Source: an uncultured Rubripirellula sp. (lineage in GTDB: Bacteria; Planctomycetota; Planctomycetia; Pirellulales; Pirellulaceae). Taken from it: a stretch of DNA of 35,533 nt. Shown here one piece after another: positions 1 through 8,165 of this stretch (positions within the stretch are counted from its first letter, which is position 1; every line of letters begins with the position of its first letter). The stretch covers positions 1 through 35,533 of the forward strand of contig CALIBL010000107.1 of NCBI GenBank assembly GCA_938045805.1, given 5' to 3'. The notes below the pieces were generated by a model. The model saw nothing but the letters and a program-made list of their open reading frames with translations, searched no databases and was not told the DNA's origin. The position numbers and the translations under genes were made by a program.

Positions 1-1504
1 ATTGTGAGCCAAAGTGCATGAAGACTTGCAATCCCATACCGACTTCATGTACCGACCCAAATTGAGCATCGGCGTTCCATGACCGCAGCCAACGCGGTTC
101 TTGGTTCAGTGTGATTGGAGTTTTGCGATCTTTTATCTGGAGTGTTCTGTTTGTTCGTAGCTGGTGGTAGCACAAACTGAGTACTCGAAAGCGTTCTATT
201 AACGATTGGCTTAGGTTTGCTTCAACACGCTCGTTGTGATAAAGGGATTCGCGTCCTTTGTCGCGATAGCCGTAATAGAGTTTTTCGGTTCCTTTTGCGT
301 CTTCAACCGCGAAGATTTTATCGACACCCATTTCAAGTGGCACATCTTCTAAGACTGCCGACATTTGTTCCGCAAGCCATTGTAGTTCTTGATTGATGAC
401 CTCTTTCTCCATCTGATCAACGTAACCGTGCCCGTGCCGTGCCGGATACATGAACACTTGGTGCCGTCGAAAGAGATCGCCATCCGGGGTTCGTTCATAC
501 CGATATTCTGCCCAAGATCCAAGCACCACAAGGGTGCCGCCAAGCATCTGCCATCGCTTGAGTGCCGCGTAGTGAGACGGATCAGAAAAGTACAACTTGT
601 CGAAGGTGTGTGGTTGCATGACGATAATGTCATGGCTTTGGTAGTATCTCCAATCATCAGGTAAGTCATTTAGCCAAACGTAATCGAGTTGTCCGCTTGC
701 CTTGGCCTTCTTCCAAAATTCTTCGGGTGAGGTCAATGGCGGACTGCCGAGAGTTCCTGTACCGCCGGTAGGAACGATTCCGTATTGATCGAAGTATCTA
801 GCGAGTTTCGCGTCCGGTGAGGTTCGCTCGTTCTGAATGTGCGAGAGAAGGTCCGGGAACATTTCTTGCGGGAGAGCATTACCGGTAGATGAATCGGCAA
901 TGTAAAGCCAATTGAACTTGGTTTCATTTTCAAAAACTCCACCTCGGGTATACAAAGGTCGCGTGTAGTCCTCTTCAATGCGCCAGTCGTACCCAGAGAT
1001 CGGCTGATCGTCTTCGAATAGCTGGAGGTTGAACGCTTCACCCGCGAACCATTTGGGGAGCATGTGAAGGTCCACATGTTCGGACTGGTTCTCCTCAATG
1101 CCAATGTCAATTTCGTACTCCATTCCATTGGCTTTGGGGACGATCGATTGATTGATGGTGGAAACACGCAGACGAAAGTTTCGATCACGTTGGAACTTAC
1201 CATCGCCTCGAAGTTCGATCTTCAGCGGCATGTAGGCAGCTTGAGGAGTACTGCGGTAGCTGAGTCGTAAGGTGAATCCTTTTTTCAATCTCGCTTGCTC
1301 TGGAAGAATGGGAGATTGAATGAAGTCCTGGCCAACGCTGACTTTGAATCCAACGAAAAAGAACATCACGACAAGTGATTTCAGTAATCGACTTGTGCCA
1401 TTTCTTTCAAATCTTTCGCTAGACCCAAAGCAACTATGGTGGTGCATCACCACTGGGTCAGCGGATTGAATCGTGCCTGATCTGGGAGGTGCGTCAATCT
1501 TCAT
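1..1504 (-). CDS. Large exported protein with GATase-like fold region, C-terminus off the left edge
   Basis: An uninterrupted minus-strand frame of 501 codons runs from ATG at 1504 to the window edge, with no stop reached. The ATG overlaps the stop of the upstream gene as ATGA, so translation is probably coupled; an internal ATG at 1447 would also give a good signal peptide. A hydrophobic stretch (residues about 42-57, KSLVVMFFFVGFKVSVGQ) looks like a signal peptide or anchor. Residues about 110-180 look beta-rich. A later part reads HDIIVMQPHTF, then GGTLVVLGSW, the pattern of class I glutamine-amidotransferase-like folds that decide whether a value lies in a flat list, as found in planctomycete VWA/BatA-type proteins. 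I see no catalytic Cys-His-Glu triad, so enzymatic activity is not implied. Family not recognised. Coding is well supported by length and operon position; function is unknown. Confidence 0.8.
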   Translation of the reverse strand, partial: MKIDAPPRSGTIQSADPVVMHHHSCFGSSERFERNGTSRLLKSLVVMFFFVGFKVSVGQDFIQSPILPEQARLKKGFTLRLSYRSTPQAAYMPLKIELRGDGKFQRDRNFRLRVSTINQSIVPKANGMEYEIDIGIEENQSEHVDLHMLPKWFAGEAFNLQLFEDDQPISGYDWRIEEDYTRPLYTRGGVFENETKFNWLYIADSSTGNALPQEMFPDLLSHIQNERTSPDAKLARYFDQYGIVPTGGTGTLGSPPLTSPEEFWKKAKASGQLDYVWLNDLPDDWRYYQSHDIIVMQPHTFDKLYFSDPSHYAALKRWQMLGGTLVVLGSWAEYRYERTPDGDLFRRHQVFMYPARHGHGYVDQMEKEVINQELQWLAEQMSAVLEDVPLEMGVDKIFAVEDAKGTEKLYYGYRDKGRESLYHNERVEANLSQSLIERFRVLSLCYHQLRTNRTLQIKDRKTPITLNQEPRWLRSWNADAQFGSVHEVGMGLQVFMHFGSQ

Positions 1505-1827
1505 ACCGAGCGATCCCGGGGCGGCAAGATTTGGGGCGGTAGCGATTGATCGACATCGGATGAGGTGTCTTCGGTTGAATCATCTTTTCGGCGGCCGATG
1601 TCGAATACGGATGCCACTAAGAAGAAGAGTGAGGACAATGCAAAGAAGGTGATCAACGAACCAACTGCCAGCAGAAAAGCTTTTGCTGCGGTTTCGCCAG
1701 AATCAGCACTACGGGCGATGGTCGCAAGAATCGCAGCAGCGAGAGTGACGACCAATAAAGATCGGATGGATACTTTTGGGAGCAGGTCGCTGCGAAGCAC
1801 ATCCTCATCGCTGGATGGTTTCATCAC
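1501..1827 (-). CDS. Small two-span membrane protein
   Basis: This 108-residue protein has a charged N-terminus, then two hydrophobic segments (about residues 22-40, SIRSLLVVTLAAAILATIA, and 49-73, around LLAVGSLITFFALSSLFFLVA). A polar, acidic and proline-rich C-terminal tail follows. The first two codons are both Met, so the start may be 1827 or 1824. It lies 24 bases after the DUF1080 gene and its stop overlaps the start of the next gene, so the three form one transcription unit. I do not recognise the family. The composition fits a small inner-membrane protein; no functional residues are visible. Confidence 0.65.
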   Translation of the reverse strand: MMKPSSDEDVLRSDLLPKVSIRSLLVVTLAAAILATIARSADSGETAAKAFLLAVGSLITFFALSSLFFLVASVFDIGRRKDDSTEDTSSDVDQSLPPQILPPRDRSV

Positions 1828-1851
1828 AATAATCTTTTGTCAGCTTGGTTA

Positions 1852-2616
1852 TCAGTTCAGTTCTTTGATCCAGATCTGTCCGAATTCGACGGGGTCACCG
1901 TGGTGCTGAAGTGCAATCGGTCCTTCTGCTGGAAGATCGGGTAGTGCTACGCCGGGGATCACCGACTCGCCATTGAGAGTGACCGACATGGTGTTACCTC
2001 GAATGGTCACCAGAAATGCGTTCCACTGCCCAAAGGGGCGGTCCGCATTTTTGATCGGGATGCAACCACGTCGCACTTCGGGAGGCATCGAACGGTCGGT
2101 TCGATAGCCGTTAATCTCGCCCGACCCAAGCACTTGGCTCCAGATATTTGCTTGGCATTTAACACTACCTCGGAAGTAGAGTCCGCTGTCTCCTGCATCG
2201 AGACGTTCACGGGTGTAGCGCACTTTGGGGTTCTCTTCCTGCATCAGGAAGTCACCGTTGTAGAGTACAAGCGGGTGGGGTTTCATCTTGGGTTCGCTTG
2301 GTAGACGCCATTCCGCGTAGATGGAAAAATCTTTGAACGACTTCTTGGTCCACAGATCCGCTCGGTTGACCCGACCATGCTTGGCAAGGCCGTCGTACGA
2401 GAGGACGGAATTGTTGGCTTTCCAGTGACCAACGTGCCACGGTTGAAGTTCCCACTGAGACAGATCTTCGTCTTGGAATAGTGGGTTGAAACCTTGTTGT
2501 TCCAGTTCGGCCGTTGTCTGTTTGCCGAGAAAGCTCCCAGTGTCGACTTCTTGCGAATTGCCGTTGATCTGCCAAGGTAAAATCAACAGAAGTACGAATG
2601 AAAGAGGTCTCGGCAT
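1852..2616 (-). CDS. DUF1080 / 3-keto-disaccharide hydrolase-like secreted protein
   Basis: A 254-residue protein with a signal peptide (MPRPLSFVLLLILPWQINGN), then a single DUF1080-type concanavalin-like beta-sandwich. Characteristic pieces are NPLFQDEDLSQWEL near residue 44, a central DAGDSGLYFRGSV, and a C-terminal GPIALQHHGDPVEFGQIWIKEL. DUF1080 proteins bind or cleave sugars, and some members hydrolyse 3-keto-glycosides; they are greatly expanded in planctomycetes. The export signal places it in the periplasm or outside the cell. It heads a three-gene minus-strand run. No clear Shine-Dalgarno sequence precedes the ATG at 2616, but the signal peptide begins exactly there. The exact substrate cannot be read from sequence. 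Family assignment is confident; the hydrolase reaction is an inference from characterised relatives. Confidence 0.88.
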   Translation of the reverse strand: MPRPLSFVLLLILPWQINGNSQEVDTGSFLGKQTTAELEQQGFNPLFQDEDLSQWELQPWHVGHWKANNSVLSYDGLAKHGRVNRADLWTKKSFKDFSIYAEWRLPSEPKMKPHPLVLYNGDFLMQEENPKVRYTRERLDAGDSGLYFRGSVKCQANIWSQVLGSGEINGYRTDRSMPPEVRRGCIPIKNADRPFGQWNAFLVTIRGNTMSVTLNGESVIPGVALPDLPAEGPIALQHHGDPVEFGQIWIKELN

Positions 2617-2898
2617 GATGAATCAGACGCTTGGATTTGTGCACGTAGGAGATGGGGAAACAGGTTGGTCATGCGTATCATAGCGGATACGCGTGATCAA
2701 CACTGAGCCTGCAATTCCTTATTACGGGTATCTCTGTTCGATTCGTGTGGTCCATGTTGCGGAAGGAGTCCGTCAAAATGCTGCTTTGTATGGAATTTTC
2801 CGCAGCCAAGGTAAGGAGTGGATTCCCTGCTTGAAAAGAGATAGATTACCTGATTCGAACTTTCTAAATAACATTCTTTCTTTTCTATGAGGCGAGTG
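2617..2898. other. Divergent intergenic region, no gene seen
   Basis: This 282-base gap separates the divergent DUF1080 and EF-hand genes, so it must hold promoters for both. A 65-codon frame on the plus strand (2693-2890) has no ribosome site and an unconvincing composition. I could not identify a convincing -35/-10 pair. Confidence 0.5.
2889..2892 (+). promoter_or_regulatory. Ribosome binding site that decides the start of the EF-hand gene
   Basis: GAGG sits six bases before the ATG at 2899. The alternative in-frame ATG at 2887 is preceded only by pyrimidines, so 2899 is preferred. Confidence 0.55.
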
Positions 2899-3780
2899 AT
2901 GAGCGAGACCTCCTCTTCAACTGAGGCCGCACGTGGTGGCGGGTCACGGCAAACGGTGCTGTTGGTGCTTCTTGGTTTTATGGTTGTCGCGTTAGGGTAC
3001 GACTACCGAGTTGCTCGACCAAACGTTGACGCCGCTTATGACAAGATCGTCAACAAGAGCATGCAGGTGAATAGCAAGAGCACTGAGGTGCTGACGAATC
3101 TGGGTGTCCGTGAATTATTGGAGATGGAGCCCTCTGAGACGCTAGAGGAAGCCAATGGAGATTTAGTTGAAGTGTTCAGCTGGAGAAGCGGTCTGCCAAT
3201 TCGAACGCATAACCTTTACGCCGTTTACAAGAAAAATGGCGAAAACTGGCTTTTCCATCGACACTCAAAGTTCATCTATGAGTCTTCAAACGATGTTTCC
3301 CAGCATGATGTAAAAGGTGGCACCGTGATCATGTCAGCAGGAACGGGTGCTGATCAATCTGATCCCGATGCTGGATCAGAGGGTGGTGGTGAAATGTCGG
3401 AGGGCTCGCCAGAAGGCGGCGGTGAGGGTGGTCGTCCTCAGGGGCGCCCAGCTCCTGCAGCAGCTCCGGGTGGCGCTGATCCATTCGCTGGTTCCAGTGC
3501 CTTTGATCCTGAAGTTCGCGCTCGAACGGAACCCGAAGCGGTGTTCGCAGAGAATGATGAAAACGAGGATGGAAAGCTTGAAAGTCACGAGATCCCTCAG
3601 ATCTCCAACCAAACGAAGGTCAAAATGGATACCGATGGTGATGGCGTTTTGACCAAAGAGGAGTGGATGGCTGAAATGAAGCCCGCAGCCGAGCCAACCG
3701 CCGCTGAGTCTGAATCAGCTGAGGATGATGCTGATACCGCTGCTCCTGAGCCGGCTCAGGAGACTGAATCCGCTGAGTAA
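2899..3780 (+). CDS. Membrane-anchored protein with two EF-hands
   Basis: This 293-residue protein has a short Ser/Thr/Arg-rich N-terminus, then one hydrophobic segment (about residues 21-34, QTVLLVLLGFMVVALGY). This fits a single-pass membrane protein with most of its mass outside the cytoplasm. A conserved-looking domain spans about residues 40-135, followed by a Gly/Pro/Ala/Ser-rich linker. Two canonical 12-residue EF-hand loops follow: residues 220-231 (DENEDGKLESHE) and 244-255 (DTDGDGVLTKEE), both with the Asp/Asn and final Glu ligands for calcium. The tail is acidic and Ala/Glu-rich. A strong terminator follows. Calcium binding is a solid prediction; the role of the N-terminal domain is unknown. 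A second, unrelated EF-hand protein lies at 32738-34102. Confidence 0.85.
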   Translation: MSETSSSTEAARGGGSRQTVLLVLLGFMVVALGYDYRVARPNVDAAYDKIVNKSMQVNSKSTEVLTNLGVRELLEMEPSETLEEANGDLVEVFSWRSGLPIRTHNLYAVYKKNGENWLFHRHSKFIYESSNDVSQHDVKGGTVIMSAGTGADQSDPDAGSEGGGEMSEGSPEGGGEGGRPQGRPAPAAAPGGADPFAGSSAFDPEVRARTEPEAVFAENDENEDGKLESHEIPQISNQTKVKMDTDGDGVLTKEEWMAEMKPAAEPTAAESESAEDDADTAAPEPAQETESAE

Positions 3781-3827
3781 TCGCTGCGAAGTCCTTTCCG
3801 ATCGATAGACCCGAAAGACATCATTCG

Positions 3828-3870
3828 ATACCCCATCCTTTCGCTGTGAAGGGATGGGGTATTTCATTTT
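3828..3870 (+). terminator. Rho-independent terminator of the EF-hand gene
   Basis: A perfect 11-bp stem (ATACCCCATCC, 3828-3838, with GGATGGGGTAT, 3852-3862) and a 13-base loop are followed by the T-rich TTCATTTT. It lies 47 bases after the stop codon. The other strand has no T-run, so it serves the plus strand. Confidence 0.85.
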
Positions 3871-3951
3871 GATTTGCGGGAGGTGCTGCAATTGATGCCC
3901 GCAATGCAATCTTTTCAACGCATCAACATTTTCAAAGCATCAGCAAAGCTA

Positions 3952-4713
3952 CTACCTCATCAGCCAGGGCGTTAGCAATCCAGAGACGCCCATCAGGAAG
4001 AGAAGTCCGAGGGTGACGCGTTTAAGACGGTCACGCCCTAATTTGGTACCGGCACGAAGGCCAACCTGAGTGACGAGCAAAAGCAACGGTAGAGTGAAAG
4101 CGGTGGTCATACCAGCTCGAAATACCGATGCACCAAAAACCAACCCTAGAATGGTTAAGGCGGGAACCAGGCTTGAAAGGTACATTGCAAATAGAAATCC
4201 TCGAGAGCGTCGAGTCCCCCAGTCATGAGCTTGAACCCAGAAAACCATTGCAGGTCCCCCCATTCCAACGACTCCTTGCATGAAACCCGAAAGGGGAAAT
4301 GCAATCCAGGCCCAGATTGGATGAAGGTGCTCGCGTGGTTGCGGATGAAACCAAGTGATCGTGAGGGTAACAGCGATCAGTAGTCCGCCGACGAGTTGCC
4401 GAATCGTGTTGGTGTCGAGGGATTCGAGTTGGTAGACAACGGAGATTCCAAGCGGAAAAAATAAGAGGCGACCGACCGCTGGCCAAGCGACATCTCGGAC
4501 ACCAATGCTGTCGCGAAAGCTCCAAACTCCCCAGAGGTTTTGTGGGATCGATGCGACCAGTAACGCGCAGTTTGCCGCGGGGATTGAGTATCCAAACCAA
4601 AGCAGGGCTGGGACAATGGTGAGCCCCGCCGCAAATCCCGCTGCGGATTGCACGAATACCCCGACGCACAGGGTCAGTGTTAGTGGAATCGCCTCGGTTA
4701 CCAATTCAAGCAT
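3952..4713 (-). CDS. TauE/SafE-family membrane permease
   Basis: A 253-residue, mostly hydrophobic protein with about seven or eight membrane spans. It shows the two-repeat pattern of the TauE/SafE sulfite/organosulfonate exporter family: a first repeat near the N-terminus (VQSAAGFAAGLTIVPALL) and a second near residue 145 (GFMQGVVGMGGPAMVFW), each with the Gly-rich half-helix of the family. Members move small sulfur anions such as sulfite or sulfoacetate, and others are uncharacterised. Its ATG overlaps the last 8 bases of the upstream ABC ATPase gene, so the two are translationally coupled. TauE/SafE carriers are not known to be driven by ABC ATPases, so the pairing is odd. Substrate unknown. 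Confidence 0.85.
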   Translation of the reverse strand: MLELVTEAIPLTLTLCVGVFVQSAAGFAAGLTIVPALLWFGYSIPAANCALLVASIPQNLWGVWSFRDSIGVRDVAWPAVGRLLFFPLGISVVYQLESLDTNTIRQLVGGLLIAVTLTITWFHPQPREHLHPIWAWIAFPLSGFMQGVVGMGGPAMVFWVQAHDWGTRRSRGFLFAMYLSSLVPALTILGLVFGASVFRAGMTTAFTLPLLLLVTQVGLRAGTKLGRDRLKRVTLGLLFLMGVSGLLTPWLMR

Positions 4714-5830
4714 TCAAACGCTCACCGCTCGTCGCATCAAAGAGATGGACGTTTTTACTTGCAACACGAAGTGCGATGAGTTGTCCCGGTTGCGTTTGAT
4801 GCAACTTTGCAACTTGCTGAGTCTCTTCAGGCTTAATGATGAGGCGAACGATCTCTTCTTTCCAAATAAGTGTTGCGTGAAAATCAGCACCCGAGTTCCA
4901 GATCTGATCCACGGTCGCCGTCAGGTAGAGAGCATCGCGAGACGCCTTGTCTTGCGATGGCTCACGTCGGTCCACCGATAAGTGTTGAGGGCGAAAGCCG
5001 ATCATGCAAGGTGTATCTAGGTTCCGTTGTCGGGACTTTATCGCTTCATCAAGGTGAGCTGGGAGCTCAATTCGGTGGGAGGCATCATCCGGTTGCTGTT
5101 CTTGATCCTTGATTAAATTCATCATCGGATTTCCAACAAGCAAGGCTGCATCAAGATGAGCTGGGTGCTGATAGATCTCGGTAGGACTGGCGAGTTGGAC
5201 AATTCGCCCATGTGAAAGAATTGCGATTCGGTCTGCTACCTGCATCGCCTCTTCCGAGTCATGCGTGACATGGATGGTCGTTCCGCCCGCCGTTTTGTGC
5301 CAGTGTCGAATTTCACGGAGAAGGAATGGGCGTAGGCGGGCATCAAGGCTCGAGAGCGGTTCGTCGAGTAATCGCAATGCGGAGCTTTTTGCCATCGCCA
5401 GTGCGATTGCCGTGCGGCGTTTCTCTCCACCACTAAGCTGATCTGGATAACGATCCAGTAGCTGGTTGATTCTTAATCGCGTTGTGATTTCTGTGAGTTG
5501 ATCAGCTTTTTCCGAGGCGGAAAGTTCTGTTGGTTGGCTATTTCGGATTGCCTTCCCGATCTTCAAATGCGGATAAAGCGTGTCGTCCTGGAAGACCATC
5601 AAGATCGACCGTTGACGCGGTGGAAGTCGATGAACTGATACCCCGTTGAAGAGGATGGAGCCCGATTCCATTGGTTGAAGGCCAGCAATGGTTCTCAGGG
5701 TGGTGGTTTTTCCTGAGCCATTATTCCCCAGCAGAACAATGTATTCATTGTCACGCGTCTCAAGATTCAAGTCCCGCAGGATGTTGAAACCGTTTCGGCG
5801 AACCTGAATACCGGAGAGTTGAACACGCAT
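4706..5830 (-). CDS. ABC transporter ATP-binding protein, MalK/CUT1-like, with TOBE region
   Basis: A 374-residue ABC ATPase. It has Walker A GNNGSGKT (about residues 35-42), the Q-loop in MVFQDD, signature LSGGEKRR (132-139, with E in place of the usual Q), Walker B LRLLDEP, the D-loop SSLDA, and the switch His in HVTHD (190). The C-terminal third (from about residue 230) is long enough for the TOBE/OB-fold regulatory domain of MalK/UgpC-type importers, and contains IGFRPQHL, the usual start of that domain. A start at GTG 5917 would add 29 residues with no family resemblance; ATG 5830 places MRVQLSGIQV right at the ATPase fold. No binding protein or permease of the ABC type lies in the window, so it is an orphan subunit. 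Its last bases overlap a TauE/SafE gene. Confidence 0.9.
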   Translation of the reverse strand: MRVQLSGIQVRRNGFNILRDLNLETRDNEYIVLLGNNGSGKTTTLRTIAGLQPMESGSILFNGVSVHRLPPRQRSILMVFQDDTLYPHLKIGKAIRNSQPTELSASEKADQLTEITTRLRINQLLDRYPDQLSGGEKRRTAIALAMAKSSALRLLDEPLSSLDARLRPFLLREIRHWHKTAGGTTIHVTHDSEEAMQVADRIAILSHGRIVQLASPTEIYQHPAHLDAALLVGNPMMNLIKDQEQQPDDASHRIELPAHLDEAIKSRQRNLDTPCMIGFRPQHLSVDRREPSQDKASRDALYLTATVDQIWNSGADFHATLIWKEEIVRLIIKPEETQQVAKLHQTQPGQLIALRVASKNVHLFDATSGERLNA

Positions 5831-5919
5831 GAGTGATGGTTGGGAGAGGATGCATCGTTGCCGTTCTGCTTGCCAAAACCTTGACCTACCAATCATACTG
5901 TAAGTGAAATCACTCACCT

Positions 5920-5924
5920 AGGAG
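5920..5924 (+). promoter_or_regulatory. Strong Shine-Dalgarno site for msrB
   Basis: AGGAG lies seven bases before the ATG at 5932, confirming the long N-terminus with its export signal. The 101 bases between ABC start 5830 and msrB start 5932 form a divergent promoter region. Confidence 0.7.
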
Positions 5925-5931
5925 ATCTCTT

Positions 5932-6582
5932 ATGCGATGCAATCCAAAACCGATGGGCCAGAAGTCGTCTCAAACTCCAGCTGCGCGTGGAGTAAGAGTA
6001 TTGCCTCGCAAGAGCAGGTCAACCGTTGGCACGCTGTGTTTGATCTTCGGCTTGATGTCCATTGCGTGCACGCAGTTGACAGGCTATTCGCAAGAGTCGG
6101 GTGCAGAGGCTGAGGAGTTGGACCCGAGTGTCGGATACACGCCAAAATCTCCTCGCGAGCTGCAGCGTTCATTGACCAAATTGCAATTTGACGTGACTCA
6201 GAATGCCGCCACCGAGCCTGCCTTTAAAAATCGCTATTGGAACAACAAGCGGGTCGGAGTTTATCGCTGCGTGGTGTGCTCACTACCGCTATTTGAGAGT
6301 GAGACAAAATTCAAGTCAGGGACGGGTTGGCCAAGCTTTTTTAAACCCATTGGGAAAAAGAGTGTTGCGACCAAGACCGACTACATCCTCTTTTACCCAC
6401 GGACCGAAGTGCACTGTGCCCGTTGCAAGGCACATTTGGGGCACGTCTTTGATGATGGGCCTCAGCCAACGGGAAAGAGATATTGCATGAACAGTGCTTC
6501 ACTTCAGTTTGTTGCCAAGCCCGCAGCAGAAGACGGCGAATCGAATAAGACCGGTGATCAAACTTCAGATGATCAAAAGTGA
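5932..6582 (+). CDS. msrB: Exported peptide-methionine (R)-S-oxide reductase
   Basis: A 216-residue protein whose C-terminal two-thirds is a complete MsrB domain, which reduces the R form of methionine sulfoxide in proteins. Visible are the zinc-ligand pairs CVVC (residues 113-116) and CARC (162-165), the substrate-site stretch SGTGWPSFF (129-137), GHVFDDGP, and the catalytic Cys185 in RYCMNSAS. The N-terminus carries a basic stretch, a hydrophobic segment (about 32-45) and Cys46 in the sequence SIAC, an imperfect lipobox, so the protein is probably a membrane-anchored lipoprotein or periplasmic enzyme. Cytoplasmic MsrB proteins are about 130-150 residues; the extra length is the export leader plus a polar tail. 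A strong Shine-Dalgarno fixes the start. Its end meets the reading frame of the sulfatase gene, suggesting cotranscription. Repair of oxidised envelope proteins is the likely role. Confidence 0.93.
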   Translation: MRCNPKPMGQKSSQTPAARGVRVLPRKSRSTVGTLCLIFGLMSIACTQLTGYSQESGAEAEELDPSVGYTPKSPRELQRSLTKLQFDVTQNAATEPAFKNRYWNNKRVGVYRCVVCSLPLFESETKFKSGTGWPSFFKPIGKKSVATKTDYILFYPRTEVHCARCKAHLGHVFDDGPQPTGKRYCMNSASLQFVAKPAAEDGESNKTGDQTSDDQK

Positions 6583-6644
6583 ATGAAGACGGTTTGTTCA
6601 TCAGCAATTTCCAAATGCTCTCTCCTACTCCTCGACGAATTTTC

Positions 6645-8165
6645 ATGGCGAATCAAAATCACTTTTTCTCAGCGCATCGGCTAATCATTTTCGGCATCCT
6701 ACTGGTGGTCGGTTTCTCCGTCTCGGAAGCATGTGCCGAAACGAGTCGTGCAAAGCGACCGAATATTCTGATGATCGCTATTGATGATTTGAATGACTGG
6801 GTGGAGCCACTTGGCGGTCACCCTGACGTGAAGACGCCCGCGATGCAGGGGCTGGCGAGCCGAGGTATGACGTTCACTAATGCTCACTGTCAGGCTCCGC
6901 TCTGCAATCCAAGTCGGACGTCGATCATGACTGGCAAGCGACCCACTTCGACTGGTGTTTACGGTCTTGCACCTTGGATTCGGAACGTTCCTGAGCTCTC
7001 TTCCTTGGTGACGATGCCACAATATTTTCGAAATCATGGTTACCGAACCTTGATAGGAGGAAAGATTTATCATGGAGGTAATGGATTTAATAAAAGCGAA
7101 GAGGCTGATACGTGGGGGCCACGGTCGGGAGTTGGTGCTAAACCTGATAAGAAGATCATTCCCCCTACTCCCGGCAGAAATCATCCTTTGATGGATTGGG
7201 GAACGTTTCCCCATCGTGATGAGGATAAAGGTGACTGGAAGGTGGCATCTTGGGCGGTTTCGGAATTGGAGAACATGCCAGCGGATGAACCTTTTTTCCT
7301 TTCATGCGGTTTTTTTCTTCCGCATGTTCCCTGTTACGCGACCCAGAAATGGTTTGATTTGTATCCAGTTGATTCACTGACGATGCCGCCAATTCTTGCT
7401 GGTGACCGCGATGATACTCCTGCTGCTTCATGGTTTATTCATTGGGATTTACCCGAACCGAGAACGAGCTGGCTTGCTAAGAATGATCAGTTGCTGCCAT
7501 TGGTGCGTGCTTACCTCGCCTGCGTGAGTTTTGTAGACAGCCAAGTTGGTCGAGTGCTTGATGCTCTGGAGAAGTCGCCACATCGTGATAACACAATCGT
7601 GGTGTTGTGGAGTGATCACGGGTACCACCTCGGCGAAAAAGCAATCTCCGGTAAGAACTCACTTTGGGCTCGATCCACACGCGTGCCGCTCATTCTTGCT
7701 GGGCCGGGGGTTCCCGAGAACATGCGGTGTGCCCAACCGGCCGAGCTGTTGGACCTTTATCCGACCTTGGCTGAACTAACAGGGCTACCTCAGCCTGCTG
7801 GGATGGAAGGTATCAGCTTGAAGCCTCAAATTGATCACCCCAAAGCGACTCGCGATCGCCCCGCAATTTGCACCCACAACGCCGGGAATCATTCGGTATG
7901 CGATGATCGCTGGCGTTACATTCGTTACGCTGACGGAAGCGAAGAGTTATACGACCGTCAGTCTGATCCTCTGGAGTCAATCAATCTGCTACACGGCAAG
8001 TCGATTTCGAAAACTCACCGTGCGATAGCGCAGCGGCTGGGCAAATGGTTGCCCAAGGATGAAATGCCGTTGGCCAAGGGTAGTGCCCATCGAACCCTCG
8101 AGAAGCGAGCGGATGGATTCTACTGGGAGGGTAAGAAGTTGGATCCTAAAGCTCGGATTGAGTGA
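6645..8165 (+). CDS. Iduronate-2-sulfatase-like type I sulfatase
   Basis: With the start at ATG 6645 this is a 506-residue protein with a signal peptide (hydrophobic residues about 13-27, followed by Ala-containing cleavage site near SEACAETS). Metal-binding residues are Asp47-Asp48 in AIDDLNDW. The sulfatase signature CNPSRTSIMTGKRP has Cys87, which is converted to formylglycine by an activating enzyme. The second metal site is SDHGYHLGE (about residues 322-330). The order and wording of these motifs match iduronate-2-sulfatase-like members that hydrolyse sulfate esters of polysaccharides, a group expanded in marine planctomycetes. The frame stays open upstream to GTG 6579, overlapping the msrB stop, and ATG 6615 is also possible; none has a good Shine-Dalgarno. 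Substrate not determinable. The formylglycine-generating enzyme is not in the window. Confidence 0.93.
   Translation: MANQNHFFSAHRLIIFGILLVVGFSVSEACAETSRAKRPNILMIAIDDLNDWVEPLGGHPDVKTPAMQGLASRGMTFTNAHCQAPLCNPSRTSIMTGKRPTSTGVYGLAPWIRNVPELSSLVTMPQYFRNHGYRTLIGGKIYHGGNGFNKSEEADTWGPRSGVGAKPDKKIIPPTPGRNHPLMDWGTFPHRDEDKGDWKVASWAVSELENMPADEPFFLSCGFFLPHVPCYATQKWFDLYPVDSLTMPPILAGDRDDTPAASWFIHWDLPEPRTSWLAKNDQLLPLVRAYLACVSFVDSQVGRVLDALEKSPHRDNTIVVLWSDHGYHLGEKAISGKNSLWARSTRVPLILAGPGVPENMRCAQPAELLDLYPTLAELTGLPQPAGMEGISLKPQIDHPKATRDRPAICTHNAGNHSVCDDRWRYIRYADGSEELYDRQSDPLESINLLHGKSISKTHRAIAQRLGKWLPKDEMPLAKGSAHRTLEKRADGFYWEGKKLDPKARIE

Noticed and set aside
349..1270. Several short frames on both strands (349-669, 389-664, 733-1203, 1064-1270)
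   Set aside because: They overlap the 501-codon minus-strand frame in other phases, and their products lack the expected composition. The long frame carries the signal-type segment and is coupled to the gene upstream.
2693..2890. A 65-codon plus-strand frame in the divergent gap
   Set aside because: No ribosome site, no domain, and it overlaps the start region of the EF-hand gene.
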